This document shows, one piece after another, positions 43,972 through 55,235 of a stretch of DNA of 64,000 bases (position 1 is its first letter; every line of letters begins with the position of its first letter). The notes below the pieces were generated by a model. The model saw only the letters and a list, made by a program, of their open reading frames with translations. It searched no databases and was not told the DNA's origin. The stretch comes from Gonatopus flavifemur. Its lineage: Eukaryota; Arthropoda; Insecta; Hymenoptera; Dryinidae. Position numbers and translations under genes: made by a program. The DNA lies in contig JAFFJZ010000052.1 of the NCBI GenBank assembly GCA_018340375.1, positions 930,001 to 994,000 on the forward strand, in the 5' to 3' direction.

Positions 43972-46025
43972 ATCTGTGGTTCGATTGTATCTTCCACGTG
44001 GAACATTGCATGATGTATGCTTTGATTCGATCGGATAGTATTTTGAGTTCGTATCATATTCTGATTTTGAGTATTGACCTCCTTGCGGGGGAGGCCCTGG
44101 GAGTTTCCCGAGCTCCTCAAATTTTGGGCATCTTCCCGGACTCTACACTCTTCAATAGTGTGAGTATTATTTTTGCAAAATGTGCAGTAACTTCCATCAC
44201 TTTGCCGAAATTTCAATTGGTAACAATTTTCCGCGGTGTGTCCAATTTTTTTACAAAATTGGCATTGTACATTCGGCTTCAGATTTCTAGTTGAAATTTC
44301 CGGACAGCGATCTGCTTCATGTCCATTTCTTTTACAAAGTTGACAATTGACAGAGCTTCCACAATCTTTTGCAAAATGTCCGAATTTGTTACATATTGAA
44401 GATGTTTTATTCAGATGACAATTTTCGATGGTATGATTAGTTGAACTGCATTTTTGACAATTTCTAGTTTGCATCATTTGTATCGGTACGTAATATCTAC
44501 CTTCATCGGCTCGGTGTTCGATTTTTTCACATATCTGACAAGTATCTGAACTTCTTTGGGACGAGTCTCTGCACTCACGTACTGTATGTCCATATTTTCG
44601 GCAGTTATTGCATCTCACATTATTTTGACTTCCACATGATGCTGCTAAGTGTCCGAACTTTCTACAAATTTGACATTGGATTCGCTTGTTATCCTTAAAT
44701 TGTCTATATTTGTGACATTGCGTGGCAGTGTGCCCTTCTTTTTCACAGATTTGGCATTGATCAATATTTTTGAGTTTTTTTCCACTGACAATCGGACAAT
44801 CACTCGATTGATGTCCGGGTTCTTTACAGAGAAGACATTTTTCTTCTTCGAGGGACAATTTTCTCAGTAATTTTTGAGCTTCGATCTCTTTTTCTTTCGT
44901 GATTGCCTCTGGTCCAGCATTATTTGGATCTCCTTTTCCTTCCATGTGATTGAATATCTCTGGTTTCAGGCCTCGTACAAAAGCTTTGCATACAGCAGTT
45001 TCAAGCTCTTGTTTTTCAGCATCTGTGATAGTATTGGTATTCTCATTTTTATAAGCTTCGATTATTTTAGAACCCAATCTCCTGGCTGTATTGAAATAAG
45101 TGGCTGCGTCTTCATGTGTTTGTTGACATAATGTACCGAGCTTTCTGATAAGATCTATGCTAGATTCACGAGTAGCATAGATTCCTTTTAGAACATTCAT
45201 TAATTGAGCAGCTGTTTCAGAATTTGACGTGCGAGCAATATGTAGTGCTCCATCTCGTAATTTTGATCTTATCATAGTAGTGAAATTCTTTCCCATTGCT
45301 GGGTCAATAAGTGTCCCAGCATCGGTGCAAGCTGCTGCAAATTCACTGAAATTAGCACCATCGCGAGTTCTTGGTAATACAGGAATCATTGATATGGCAT
45401 CTTGTATTTTCACATAATTGTCCGCCATTTTGATAGATTTTTCGATTTTCCTGATAGTTTCATTAGGTATTTTTCCGTTGGGCTTTTCCTCGCCTTTATT
45501 GTTACCAGGAATAGTAATTCTCGAGCTTATACTCAGATTACTAGTTGTTACGTTTCCCTTGAGTGGGGTACTAGTGATAACGGTATTTTCCAATGAATTT
45601 GACTAGTCGTCTTCCGTTTCTCCGTCAGCGTCGAGTGATAAGTTATCAGTTGGAGTGTCTTCCAGGGTACTAGGATTCTCTTCTTCTCCTCCAGTATTTT
45701 CTTCTTCTGTTTCGCTAGTTTCTTCTATTATTTTATCAGTGGTACTAGTATTTTCCAAGTCGTTCTGATTTCTTTCACTTTCTCCTATAATATCGAGTTT
45801 GGTATTTTCACCAGCGTTTTTCTCTTCTTTTCCTGCTCCTCCTTCTTTATTATCCTTTTTCTTCTTAGGAGTTCGTGTTATCTTAGATTTTGAAGCAAAT
45901 GGATCTTTTACGTTGTTGAAATCCTTTTCTTCTTGATTTTCTTTTGATGTCGAGGGGTCTTGATCACGAGATTTTAACGTTTCTTCTAGTTTCTTCGTTT
46001 GACCACGAGTATTAACGCCTAACAT
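43968..46025 (-). pseudogene. gypsy Gag with ten CCHC-type zinc knuckles, one in-frame stop
   Basis: One frame from 46025, with a single TAG at 45603-45605, ends at 43968. The N-terminal 140 residues are charged and low-complexity (PKKKKDNKEGG, acidic end). A capsid-like helical region lies at about 45450-44900. Then (44850-44140) ten C-x2-C-x4-H-x4-C knuckles follow one another, e.g. CLLCKEPGHQSSDC, CQICRKFGHLAASC, CQLCKRNGHEADRC and CTFCKNNTHTIEEC. The fifth (last Cys is Gly) and seventh (first Cys is Ser) have lost a ligand. Typical gypsy Gags have one to three. The expansion is striking and probably affects RNA binding. Confidence 0.85.
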
Positions 46026-46168
46026 CTACTCAATTATATAATTATTTGGGTCTCCCCTTAATTATTCATTTATTCAATTATTTATTCAATGTTTACTATA
46101 ATTGTCTCTCTAATTGTTTCTAGTGATTCGATAAGAAGTTTTTCTTTCGTTTATTCAATCATTAATGA

Positions 46169-46660
46169 CACAGGTCTACAAAAAAAGGAAAATTTTTTGA
46201 CACAGGGTTTTCAGCAACTTTTTTGGGTCGATTCCATCTCGCTGAACCCGAAAATGACCGTGGTTTTGCTCAATCAGCTCGTCTTTCCCCGATATTGCGG
46301 GAAAACCACTTTTTTGGACGTGCAAATGTTCAAAAATTCGTATGCCCTATTTGTCACGGTTGAAATCAATTGGAGTAATTTTTTTTGGAAGCTTTGTACA
46401 CCAAACAAGCAGGGAAAAGTCATTATAGGTGCATCCTTAATGACTACAGTGATGAAAATCAAGCCAACACAAAAAAAAATATCATTTTTTCGTCAAAATT
46501 GGGTATTTCGTCAAATTCAGAGGGTGGTCACCTGAAGACTTTTGGTCAGATAATCATAAAAGTTGGTGAGGCTCCAATGATCAGTTTCGACTACAACATA
46601 TTAAAATTTCAACAAAATCGGATGAAAATTCGCTGAGTTATGGCCATTTATCTTCAAAGT
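46169..46660 (+). repeat. Left terminal inverted repeat
   Basis: Inverted partner of 49499-49981. The match runs from the CACWGGTC terminus to GGCCATTTATCTTCA, with small indels in the outer 40 bases. Confidence 0.85.
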
Positions 46661-46784
46661 GTCAAAAACGAATTCCCAGATCTTTGAAGTCAGTGAATCA
46701 GAAATGAACATTGAAGACATCCCAATTGAAAAAACTGAATAATTCATTTTGCCAACAAAAACTGTGAACATAAAAAGAGGGTTA

Positions 46785-48536
46785 TTAGTCACATGGTGAA
46801 AATTTCCTCTTCAATGATTTCCTGGAAAACGTTGTTTCTGAAACGTCTCGCTGGAGGCTCCAGAAATAGTCTGCCATCATATGAGCATCCCACCTCCCTT
46901 GGTATCGATGTTCCATGGTTTGAATGTCCTGATGGAATCGCTCTCCTTGCTCTCCGCTCATATCGCCAAGGTTCTCCGGAAAACAATCTGAATGGCTATG
47001 CAAATAATGTACTTTAATGCTCATATGACAGCCAAGATTCTTAAAATTGGACAGCATGTTATTGACCAATCTTCTGTAATTGGCTTTGTAATTTCCAAGA
47101 GAATTTTTTATCACCAAAACAAAGGAAGACCAAGCAAGATGTTCAGTTTTATCCATTTGCTTTGTGAAATTTTCATCTTTGATTAATTGTCTTATTTGAG
47201 GTCGGTTGAAAATTCCTGCTTTAATTTTTTCCGTGCTCAGTTGGTGAAACACACTCATTAAGTATCTGAAACATGCACCTTCTTGGTCCAAAGCTTTCAC
47301 GAATTGTTTCATGAGCCCCAACTTTATATGCAGTGGTGGAAGGATGATTTTATGTCGTTCGATTAAAGGTTCATTCAAGACATTTCTCTCTCCGACCACC
47401 AATTCTTTCCTCTCAGGCCATATCTTTTGATTCCAGTGTTTGTCTTTGGCTCTGCTGTCCCATAAGCGCAAGAAACATGGATATTCAGTGTATCCACTTT
47501 GTTGTCCGAGCAGAAAGTTGACCATTTTGAGATCGACACATACAACCCACTGGTGTTGCCGATAACCAAGTTTTTCCAAAACCAAAGAAATATTAGCGTA
47601 TTTCTCTTTCATAGTAGTTGAATGACCGATGGGGATTGAACTATACTTATTGCCGTTGTGCGAGAGAACACACTTCAAACTTCGTTTCGAGCTGTCTATA
47701 AAAAGGCGCCATTCGGTTGATATGTACACTGGAAGACCCATTTTCTTGAGTAAGCCATCGACATCATTTCAGAACACCAGGTCCTTTCCTTGAGAAAAAA
47801 ATGGCAACAAATCTTTTTCTCTATCCCGATAAAGTGTTATTTTTGTACCTGGAGCGAGTAAATTTCTGTCTTTAAACCTCGATGCCATCACTTCTGAAGC
47901 CTCCTTTGATAGAGCAAATTCTCTAACGAAGTCATTTAATTCACTTTGATCAAAAATCTTAGGTGTTGGAGTAGTTCCCACAAATTCAGGATCGGTGCAA
48001 GGTTCGGATTCAAGCACTTCCTCATGTTGTATGATGTCAAATACGTCTGATTCATCATTCGTCGCTGGAAGGTTTGGCGGATTTGGTACAGGTATCTCGT
48101 TTGAGTGCGGGAGTGGTCGTTGAGTTGAAGTCATATCAGGATACTTCCACGAACTTCGATTCTTTCTATTGATGCCATTAATGTTAACGACACAAAAGAA
48201 GCAGTCATCAACATGATTTCGCGGTTCTTTCCAAATCGTTGGTATTCCGAATTTCAGGCGTTTCCTTTTTCCATTCATCGAATGGTGCAAGTGTGCTTTA
48301 CAAGTGTTGCAAACAACATTTGGAGCCCAATTTTTATCTGTTTTATTGATATCAATACCAGAATAAGCAGAGTAAGCACTTTTCACTGACTCAGAAATAT
48401 TTCTTCGATCTTCCTCAAAAGTGAACTCTCCACAAATATAGCAGAACATATCAGGATCCTGACGACATTTTCGACTTGAAGACGCCATACCACGTATCTC
48501 TCCTGCCATGAAGAATAACAAAATAAAATCACTCAC
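46785..48536 (-). pseudogene. Orphan arthropod zinc-finger protein, candidate transposase, one stop
   Basis: One frame of 584 codons with a single TGA at 47769-47771. The N-terminus has paired Cys clusters (FCYICGEFTF, VVCNTCKAHLHHSMNGKRKRL, DDCFFCVVNI) suggesting zinc binding. The C-terminal half has WVVCVDLKMVNFLLGQQSGYT, LPPLHIKLGLMKQFVKALDQ, VHYLHSHSDCFPENLGDMSG and EQGERFHQDIQTMEHRYQG. I recall near-identical blocks in uncharacterised multi-copy proteins of many arthropods. The acidic/His residues (CVDLK, HIKLG, GERFHQD) could form an RNase H-like site; that is inference. Its position between long inverted repeats argues that it is the transposase. Confidence 0.6.
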
Positions 48537-49498
48537 TGGATTGTTGTATTAAGAATATAACATTCATACCACATTGTTATTTGTGGAACAGGTGAATTGA
48601 AATACATGGGTACTTACCTGATAGTTTGATCGATCAATTTTGATTCATAGATTTCGCTGCTTAGCCTTATATGAAATATGAGAATTTCTCTAATTGAACC
48701 TTATTTTTCAAAGTAACTTCACTGAAAACTCAATTTGCGTACGGAAGAAATCTTCCATTTATGTAGTTTGAGTACGGAGAAATCCCTCACTCCATCAAAC
48801 ATTTCAACTGATTGTAGAATTTTTGTTTTCGTTTTTCACTGTTTTTCTTGACATTATTACACGGGAAGACAGAGGTTATTATTATTTAGAAAAATGACTG
48901 CTACTTCAGGGAAAAAGAGCATCGCTGAGGAACATTCGTGGTGAATTCACCACAAGTAGATAAATTCACGGTGAAAAATAACAATGAAACCATCAACATT
49001 CAGTATTTCCACTACGAATTTTTGATAACTTCACTGCGAACATGATTATAAATGTTGTATAAGTATCTGTAACTTTTTCTTTCCGTGTAGATATAAAGCA
49101 ATGAGCCTTGACATAGAGTAATAAGGTAGACGTACCAAAGTCTGAACCTGTTCCAGTAGTTGACACTTCATTCATAAAAATAATGAATCAAAAATTTGTC
49201 ATATTGCAAATATTGATTGAAATTCCATTTTCCCAACGTTCCGCAAGTTTTGATGCATAGAACTTTTACAAATATTCAATATTTGAGTGATTGGATTGTC
49301 ATTATAATCGTAATTGCAACTATACAATATACATGGAGGATCAGATACTGGAACAGGGTCAGGCTTTGGTACATCTACCTTACAATCCCAAGGACTTTCC
49401 TTATGTAATGAAGAATGAATGTAAGTTTCCCTTATCACAATGTCTCGATTATTCATTGTTCAGTCACAGAACTCAAAGATCTCGAAATATATTTTTTA

Positions 49499-49981
49499 CG
49501 TTCTGAAGATAAATGGCCATAACTCAGCGAATTTTCATCCGATTTTGTTGAAATTTTAATATGTTGTAGTCGAAACTGATCATTAAAGACCCACCAACTT
49601 TTATGATTATCCGACCAAAAGTCTTCAGGTGACCACCTTCTGAATTTGACAAAATACCCAATTTTGACGAAAAAATGGTATTTTTTTTTGTTTCGGCTTG
49701 ATTTTCATCACTGTAGTCATTGAGGATGAACCGATAATGATTTTTCCCTGCTTGTTTGGTGTACAAAGCTCCAAAAAAAAATCACTTCAATTGATTTCAA
49801 CCGTGACAAATAGGGCATACGAAGTTTTGAACATTTGCACGTCCAAAAAAGTGGTTTATCCGCAATATCGTGAAAAAACGAGCTGATTGAGCAAAACCAC
49901 GGACATTTTCGGGTTCAGCGAGACGGAATCAACCTAAAAAAGTTGCTGAGAACCCTGTGCCAAAATGGCTGTTGACCAGTG
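49499..49981 (-). repeat. Right terminal inverted repeat
   Basis: Inverted partner of 46169-46660. It ends GTTGACCAGTG. Between 48537 and 49498 I see only AT-rich interior sequence without a gene. Confidence 0.85.
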
Positions 49982-49984
49982 TGA

Positions 49985-50459
49985 TTGATTATTCATTTAT
50001 TTGTTTATTGATTCAAGTTGTCTATTCAATGTGTATTGAGAAGTTCTCCTGGACTTCTTTTTCTCAATTTTCTTTCATCATTTATTTATAAGAACAACAA
50101 AAATTGTCTATAAGGAAAGAAATTATTTATGAAATCAAAAATTCGATATCTGCTCTTTTCGTTCTATTATTTGAGCTAGTTCAAATATTTAAATGGAAAT
50201 TTATAGATTCGATTTGTTTATGAGAATTATTTATAACAAAGTGTTTAAACAATTTTTCAGTATCCAATTTCTAATATGGTCTTCTCAAAAGATTCACGAT
50301 TTCGTTACGAGAAAGCTTTTTATAATCTATTCATGAACAATTCGTTTCTGAAATTCGTTCATTGCATCAAATCATTGGTTTTCATCAGAATCCCTGGTGA
50401 CATCGATGTATTTGGACTAATGGGAAAGTTGCTGGAATAGGGAACTATAATCATAGAAT
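49985..50459. other. AT-rich DNA without a recognised feature
   Basis: It may include 5' leader or LTR sequence of the gypsy element displaced by the transposon at 46169-49981, but I could not match it to the 3' side. Confidence 0.3.
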
Positions 50460-51560
50460 ACCAAGAGAATCCAATTAGAAGTATTTCATTGGTATCAATC
50501 GGAATTTTCATCAGTGATGGAATATCCATTGGATCCCACTGAAAAATATGTTACTGGTACCAATTATAATTGTAATGAATAATAAAATGCCGATTAAATC
50601 AAATTAAAGAATATTGTGTCCGTACGAATTGGAATTTTTATTATTGATAAAATACCTATTGGATGCCATTGTAAAATATTTGACTGGTATCAGTTCGAAT
50701 CTTCATGATTAATAACATACCGATTGAATCCAATTGGAAAATATTGTATTGGCATCAATCGGAATTTTCATTGGTCAAAAAATACCAAGTAAATGCAATT
50801 ACACAATATTTCATTGATATCAATCGGAATAATTATTATTGATGGAATATCGATTGGATCCCATTGAAAAATATTTGACTGGTATCAATTGAAATTTTCA
50901 TGATTGATGAAATACCGATTCAATCCAATTAAAAAATATTTTATTGGTATCAATCGGGATTTTTTATCAATCATAAAATACCCATTGAATCTAATGAGAA
51001 AAATATTCTCTTGGTATCAACTGGAATTTTCAGGATTAATGACATACCCATTGAATTCTATTGAAAAATATTTCACTGATATCAATTAGAATTTTGATGA
51101 TCAATGAAATACCTATTTAATCAAATGATAAATATTTTCTTGGTATCAATAGGACTTCTTAATATTGATAAAATACCTATTGGATGCCATTGAAAAATAT
51201 TTGACTGGTATCAATTCGAATCTTCATAATCAATAACATACCGATTCAATCCAATTGGAAAATATTGTATTGGCGTCAATCGGAATTTTCATTGATCATA
51301 AAATACCAAGTGAATCCAATTACACAATACTTCATTGATATCAATCGGAATTCTTATCATTGATAAAATACCTATTGAATCACATTGGGGAATATTTGAC
51401 TCGTATCAATTAGAATTTTCATAATTGATAAAATACCGATTGAATCCAATTGAAAAATATTATATTGATATCAATCGGGATTTTTCATCCATCATAAAAT
51501 ACCGATTGAATCCAATTGAAAAATATTCTCTTGGTCTTCATTGGGATTTTCATTATTAAT
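50460..51560. repeat. ~65-bp satellite with an 8-unit higher-order period
   Basis: About 16 units of the type ATTGGTATCAATCGGAATTTTCATTGATGATAAAATACCGATTGAATCCAATTGAAAAATATT (shown only by its words ATTGGTATCAATCGGA, AAAATACCGATTG and AATCCAATTGAAAAATATT). The distinctive unit with CCAATTGGAAAATATTGTATTGGC occurs at 50730 and 51251, 521 bp apart, i.e. eight units. Each is followed by the same neighbour (ATACCAAGT...AATTACACAAT). Confidence 0.8.
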
Positions 51561-51689
51561 GAACTCCCATGCTCTCATTAAGACCGATACAATCCCTCAT
51601 ATGTCCAATGGACTATTACCAATTGAATCTTATCACTATAGGACACCCATCCCTGACATAAGACAGTCATTCAGTTCACATTGATAGGA

Positions 51690-51785
51690 AGCGAACCACG
51701 GCACCGAGCGAGCGGGTGTCCCAGATCGATCTTCTAGGTTAAGTAACGACAACTGCGGTACAAGGTGGATGGGTGATCACCATGT
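51690..51785 (+). ncRNA. 5S rRNA-like sequence (5S-derived SINE or pseudogene)
   Basis: GGTTAAGTAACGACAACTGCGGTACAAGGTGGATGGGTGATCACC matches, word by word, the internal control region of 5S rRNA genes: box A (AGTTAAGCAACG), the intermediate element (GCGGT) and box C (TTGGATGGGTGACC). Upstream (CGAACCACGGCACCGAGCGAGCGGGTG) it departs from a true 5S gene. It is best read as a SINE3-like element or a decayed 5S copy with an RNA polymerase III promoter. Confidence 0.55.
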
Positions 51786-52009
51786 TAATAACACATAAAT
51801 GATCGTTTGAATTTATTTCAGCAATAATTTGTCATACGTAATGATTGAATAAATGATATATGTGTTTGTTTAATTGATATAAAATGCGCGTATATAATGT
51901 ATATAAACCGTTCGTTGGTTGGGTTAACAATCAATAAAATTCAATAAGAAAATCGCGATGCAGGAATCAATTCATTCCGATAAGTTTTTTTGATCGGATT
52001 TAATCGGAT

Positions 52010-52280
52010 TTTTCCACCAGAGAAAATGCCGATTAAATCCAGTTAATAATTATTTTATTGGTATCAATGGGAAATTTCCGATGCAGAAACTCAATCCATT
52101 CCGATGAAATGTTTTTTTATCGGATTCAATCGGATTCTTTAACCAGGGGAAAGACCGATTGAATCCAATTGAAAATTATCTTATTGGTATCAATAGGAAA
52201 TTTCCGATGCAGAAACTCAATTCATTCCGATAAAATTTCTTTTCATCGGATTCAATCGGATTGTTTAACCAGGGGAGTAA
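52010..52280. repeat. 121-bp tandem repeat, two and a bit copies
   Basis: TTTCCGATGCAGAAACTCAAT, TTCATTCCGAT and CGGATTCAATCGGATT...TTTAACCAGGGGA recur with a spacing of about 121 bp. The part ATTGGTATCAAT resembles the 65-bp satellite just upstream, from which it may derive. Confidence 0.7.
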
Positions 52281-52479
52281 TTCATCCATGAATTCTCATT
52301 TATACAAGGTACTTGCAATTTTTTCCTTTGATTTATCTAATCCGTCAAAATATATGCATATATATGCGTAATCATTTATCGTTTCGTATTATTCACTCTT
52401 CATTCTCAGCATACAAGCGGAATATTAGCATTGAACACTTCAAAATTGCTTGGAATAGTCATTTATAATTCCTCGTAAC

Positions 52480-52660
52480 GTGATTGGCTCTTCGCTAGTA
52501 ACTTACTAGATTTTCCAAGACGCGTGGACACGTAACGCAATGCGAACGCGTCACTCTTGGACACGTGCGTTCTCAAGTCTCGTGGACTCGGATAGCAGAC
52601 GGAAACAAGATGGCGGCGTCTATTGTTTAGACGCGTGAAAACAAACCGGGCAGGATGGAG
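52480..52660 (+). promoter_or_regulatory. CpG-rich promoter-like segment with a YY1/Pho-type motif
   Basis: The stretch is far richer in CpG than its surroundings (ACGCGTGGACACGTAACGC, AACGCGTCACTC, GACGCGTGAAAAC). It contains CAAGATGGCGGCG, the YY1/Pleiohomeotic core found at TATA-less start sites. It lies just upstream of the spliced frame at 52655. Confidence 0.45.
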
Positions 52661-52948
52661 TGTGTCGAAATATTGAGTATCGTGAACGATAAAATGTTTC
52701 AAAAGTGAGTGTAGTTCAATAAGGTGCAGCAAATCCAAGATTTAAACACAAGACTTGTTTTCATCGCAAGGCAGTGTCAGATAAGTATAAGAATATTTTG
52801 AATAATAAAAAGAACTATTTCTTTGTTTAAAAATTCTCAACTCTTTTTTCAGCAATTCAAAAAGTAAAAAGGATGTCGGGGCAATGTTTTCAGAGGATCA
52901 ACTACTCGCTTCAATGTTGGACAAGTTCAACTGACAATCATATACACG
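52655..52948 (+). CDS. Candidate two-exon 5' end of a small host gene
   Basis: ATG 52655 opens MECVEILSIVNDKMFQ. GTGAGT follows at 52705 after CAAAA. CTCAACTCTTTTTTCAG (52836-52852) is a good 3' splice site. The frame across the junction continues to TGA at 52932-52934 (FSEDQLLASMLDKFN), 43 codons. A second 5' splice site (ACACG|GTGAGT) lies at 52949. The splice signals are seen directly; the gene is inferred and its product unknown. It could be the start of a gene now interrupted by the element at 53020-55235. Confidence 0.3.
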
Positions 52949-53019
52949 GTGAGTATTTCCATATGTTTATCTATTGTACATTACAAAATATATCATTAAT
53001 TTTTTCTCAATTATGCACC

Positions 53020-55235
53020 TCAATGTTTTCGTCGGGTTCGCGATTTTTTAGTGGTATCGAGAGTGTCAGAAGACACAAGTGCATCTTGGAATGCCGCTGA
53101 CTTCGATGTAGAGTAACACCTTATTTTACCCGATTCTAGAGGAACTATTCGGTGGTATTCTCTCGTGTTCTTCACTGTTTCGGTGTTGAAAAATCCTGAT
53201 TGGAGTCTCACGCAGGTTGATTCCACCTCACTACTTGGAACATAAGTATATTTAATGCCAGTGATTTTTTCAGCACAGAATTTGTACATGTCAAGAGGCG
53301 TCAAAATTTGATCTGTATATGGCCTTCGCAGACTACTTCTTGCGACTTCCCGTTTTGTGGTACCCCCTATTCCATCAGTGACATTTTTACCATGGCAAGT
53401 AGCGAAGAAATTCAATTCAGCATCAAGGCCGAAATCATCAAAATGCTTATAAATGTTGACGAAGTTTTTTCTATTCTTGTACTGACTCGGAGCACCATCA
53501 CTGAAATAAATGATTTTTTCCACCGAAGGTGCTATATTTCTTATATCAGAAATCAAATGACCCTGAAATGTATGAACTGCTGCTGTGTTGTGCTCCAAAT
53601 GATCACTGATGATGCAAAGACTTCTGCACCTCAGATCTCCTAATTTGTAATAATGAGCGGATGGATGGATCGTAGCTTGATTATTAACCCAGTGATAACT
53701 CTGAACTTCATCTTGTACAATGAATCTAAAATTCTCTGAGAAGTCTGCTAGTACCAAACACTCTGATTCACTGAGGTTATCTTTCACTTCTCTCAAATAT
53801 TGCACCTGAATCTTTGATACGAAATGGTGTTTCTTCAATGACGATAATTTTTCAATGAAACAATCGACGAACTCAACGATTGGCTGGATACCTGTAACTA
53901 AATCACTTCTGTCTGTACTGATCCACTGCTTATAAGTGATTTCATCTGACATTTCTTCCATTTCACTTGATAATATTTCCCGTATGACATCTTCCCCTGG
54001 ACAATCTGTGCATTTGCCAAACATACACTCTCCGTTATTTAGATCGCAAACAATAGGTTCAAGTAAGTCTTTATAATCTTTATTTAGTTTTGCATCATCT
54101 ATCATGAGTTTGATATTTTGGTGATATATGCAAACACATACAACGTGTGTGCCTGCAGCTCCAGGTAGAACACACCATTTAGGTCTCAGTGAGCAAAACA
54201 TGGACCGCCCAATCGAGAGTTCTGGATGTTTTTCTTTAAATGAAGCATATAGTTCATTCAAATTAGATAACAACAATCGCTTCTGTTGCATTACTCTTTC
54301 ATTATCAATTCTAACAGAGATGCAATCTTTTCTGCCAGGGCAGACTCTGCTATTTTCATCATCTTGATAAAAATTTTCTACGGCTTTAACGACGTCTTTG
54401 CTCAATTTTTTCCCTGTCATTTTTGATAGTTCAGGGAGATTCCTTGCGTTTTCATCAGTTTTCGTATCGACTTCACCAGATACTCCGTCGCATTGAATTC
54501 CTCACAGATTTTTTCTACTGACCAAGAACTTGGGACCAAACTAACGATTTTCACTTTTTCTGCTTTATTAGCCACCAAACGTTTTTCTTTCAGTAAATTT
54601 ATCAAAGTTTGATATTCATCTTCCGCAGAAATTTGAGCATTATCTGCAGTTGTGGGAATACTTTCGTCAAAGGCGCTTTCTAATTTTTTTTTGATTGATT
54701 CATTAATTTTGTCATGTTTCTGAAGTAATGCTCGGGGTCTTTGATTTTTATTCAATTCCTCCATTTTCGCAACTGGAGATAAATCCAATGATTCACATAA
54801 AACATTTACAGCGTTTAATTCCTCAGACGAATCACAAAACTCTTCCCCCACCCTTTCAACTGATTCTGGTTGCACAAGACAAAATAATTTAGTATTGCAT
54901 CTAGTGCATAGTGACTGACCGGGAGTAAGGTGCACTGGAGAATTTTTTGGTTTGCTTGAATGTTCATAAAAGATTTCTCTCAAGCCCTTTCTGATCGGTT
55001 TTGTATGAATTTGCATAGGATCACAACATTTCCTTCCAAATATGTGGTGGTACTTTTGGAGGTATTTTTGTACGTGGTATTCACAAACAGTTACGATATT
55101 ACTCAACGTTCGCAACTTTAGTAAATTTTGTTGATCTTCAGGTAAATCACTTACGTTACATGATGTCTTATTCACAGGTCCATAATCAGGTTTATGGCAT
55201 GCTTCATTTACATGCACACCTATACAACAATGCAT
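53020..55235 (-). pseudogene. Multi-copy arthropod transposon-type protein in two overlapping frames
   Basis: The frame 55235-54417 has a Cys/His-rich start (NEACHKPDYGPVN, GRKCCDPMQIHTKPIRKGLREI, SLCTRCNTKLFC). It ends NYQK and TGA while ATG 54418-54420 begins the second frame, so one base is probably missing from the CAAAAATG run. The second part has FCSLRPKWCVLPGAAGTHVVC, CVCIYHQNIKLMI, GECMFGKCTDCPG, LVLADFSENFRFI and KIIYFSDGAPSQYKNRKNF. The Asp residues (ADFSE, FSDGA) followed by a GxxDGxGG-type motif look like an RNase H-fold nuclease. I recall multi-copy relatives in arthropods but no named superfamily. No termini were found. Confidence 0.5.

Larger units (their letters stand above)
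37777..46025 (-). mobile_element. Ty3/gypsy LTR retrotransposon (gag, pol, third ORF), LTRs not located
   Basis: On the minus strand the order is gag (46025-43968), pol (43971-39667) and a third ORF behind a 3' splice site (39353-37777), as in gypsy/errantivirus-like elements where ORF3 comes from a spliced RNA. Gag and pol overlap by 4 nt in different frames, consistent with ribosomal frameshifting. Each carries stops, so this copy is dead. I could not find matching long terminal repeats. The 5' leader may have been split by the DNA transposon at 46169-49981. Confidence 0.75.
46169..49981. mobile_element. DNA transposon with ~480-bp terminal inverted repeats around an orphan zinc-finger protein
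   Basis: 46169-about 46660 and about 49499-49981 are inverted copies of each other, roughly 90% alike by eye, sharing e.g. TCGCTGAACCCGAAAATG, CAAACAAGCAGGGAAAA and ACTACAACATATTAAAATTT. The extreme ends are CACAGGTCTACA and TGTTGACCAGTG, with TGA just outside both (46166-46168, 49982-49984), a possible 3-bp target duplication. One gene (48536-46785) fills much of the interior. The superfamily is not one I can name. The element sits beside the gypsy gag start and probably inserted into its leader. Confidence 0.75.

Noticed and set aside
37777..46025. Locating LTRs, primer-binding site and polypurine tract of the gypsy element
   Set aside because: I could not match any direct repeat on the two sides by eye, so none is annotated.
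50460..51560. CRISPR array
   Set aside because: The repeats are contiguous 65-bp diverged units without unique spacers, in a eukaryotic context with no cas genes.
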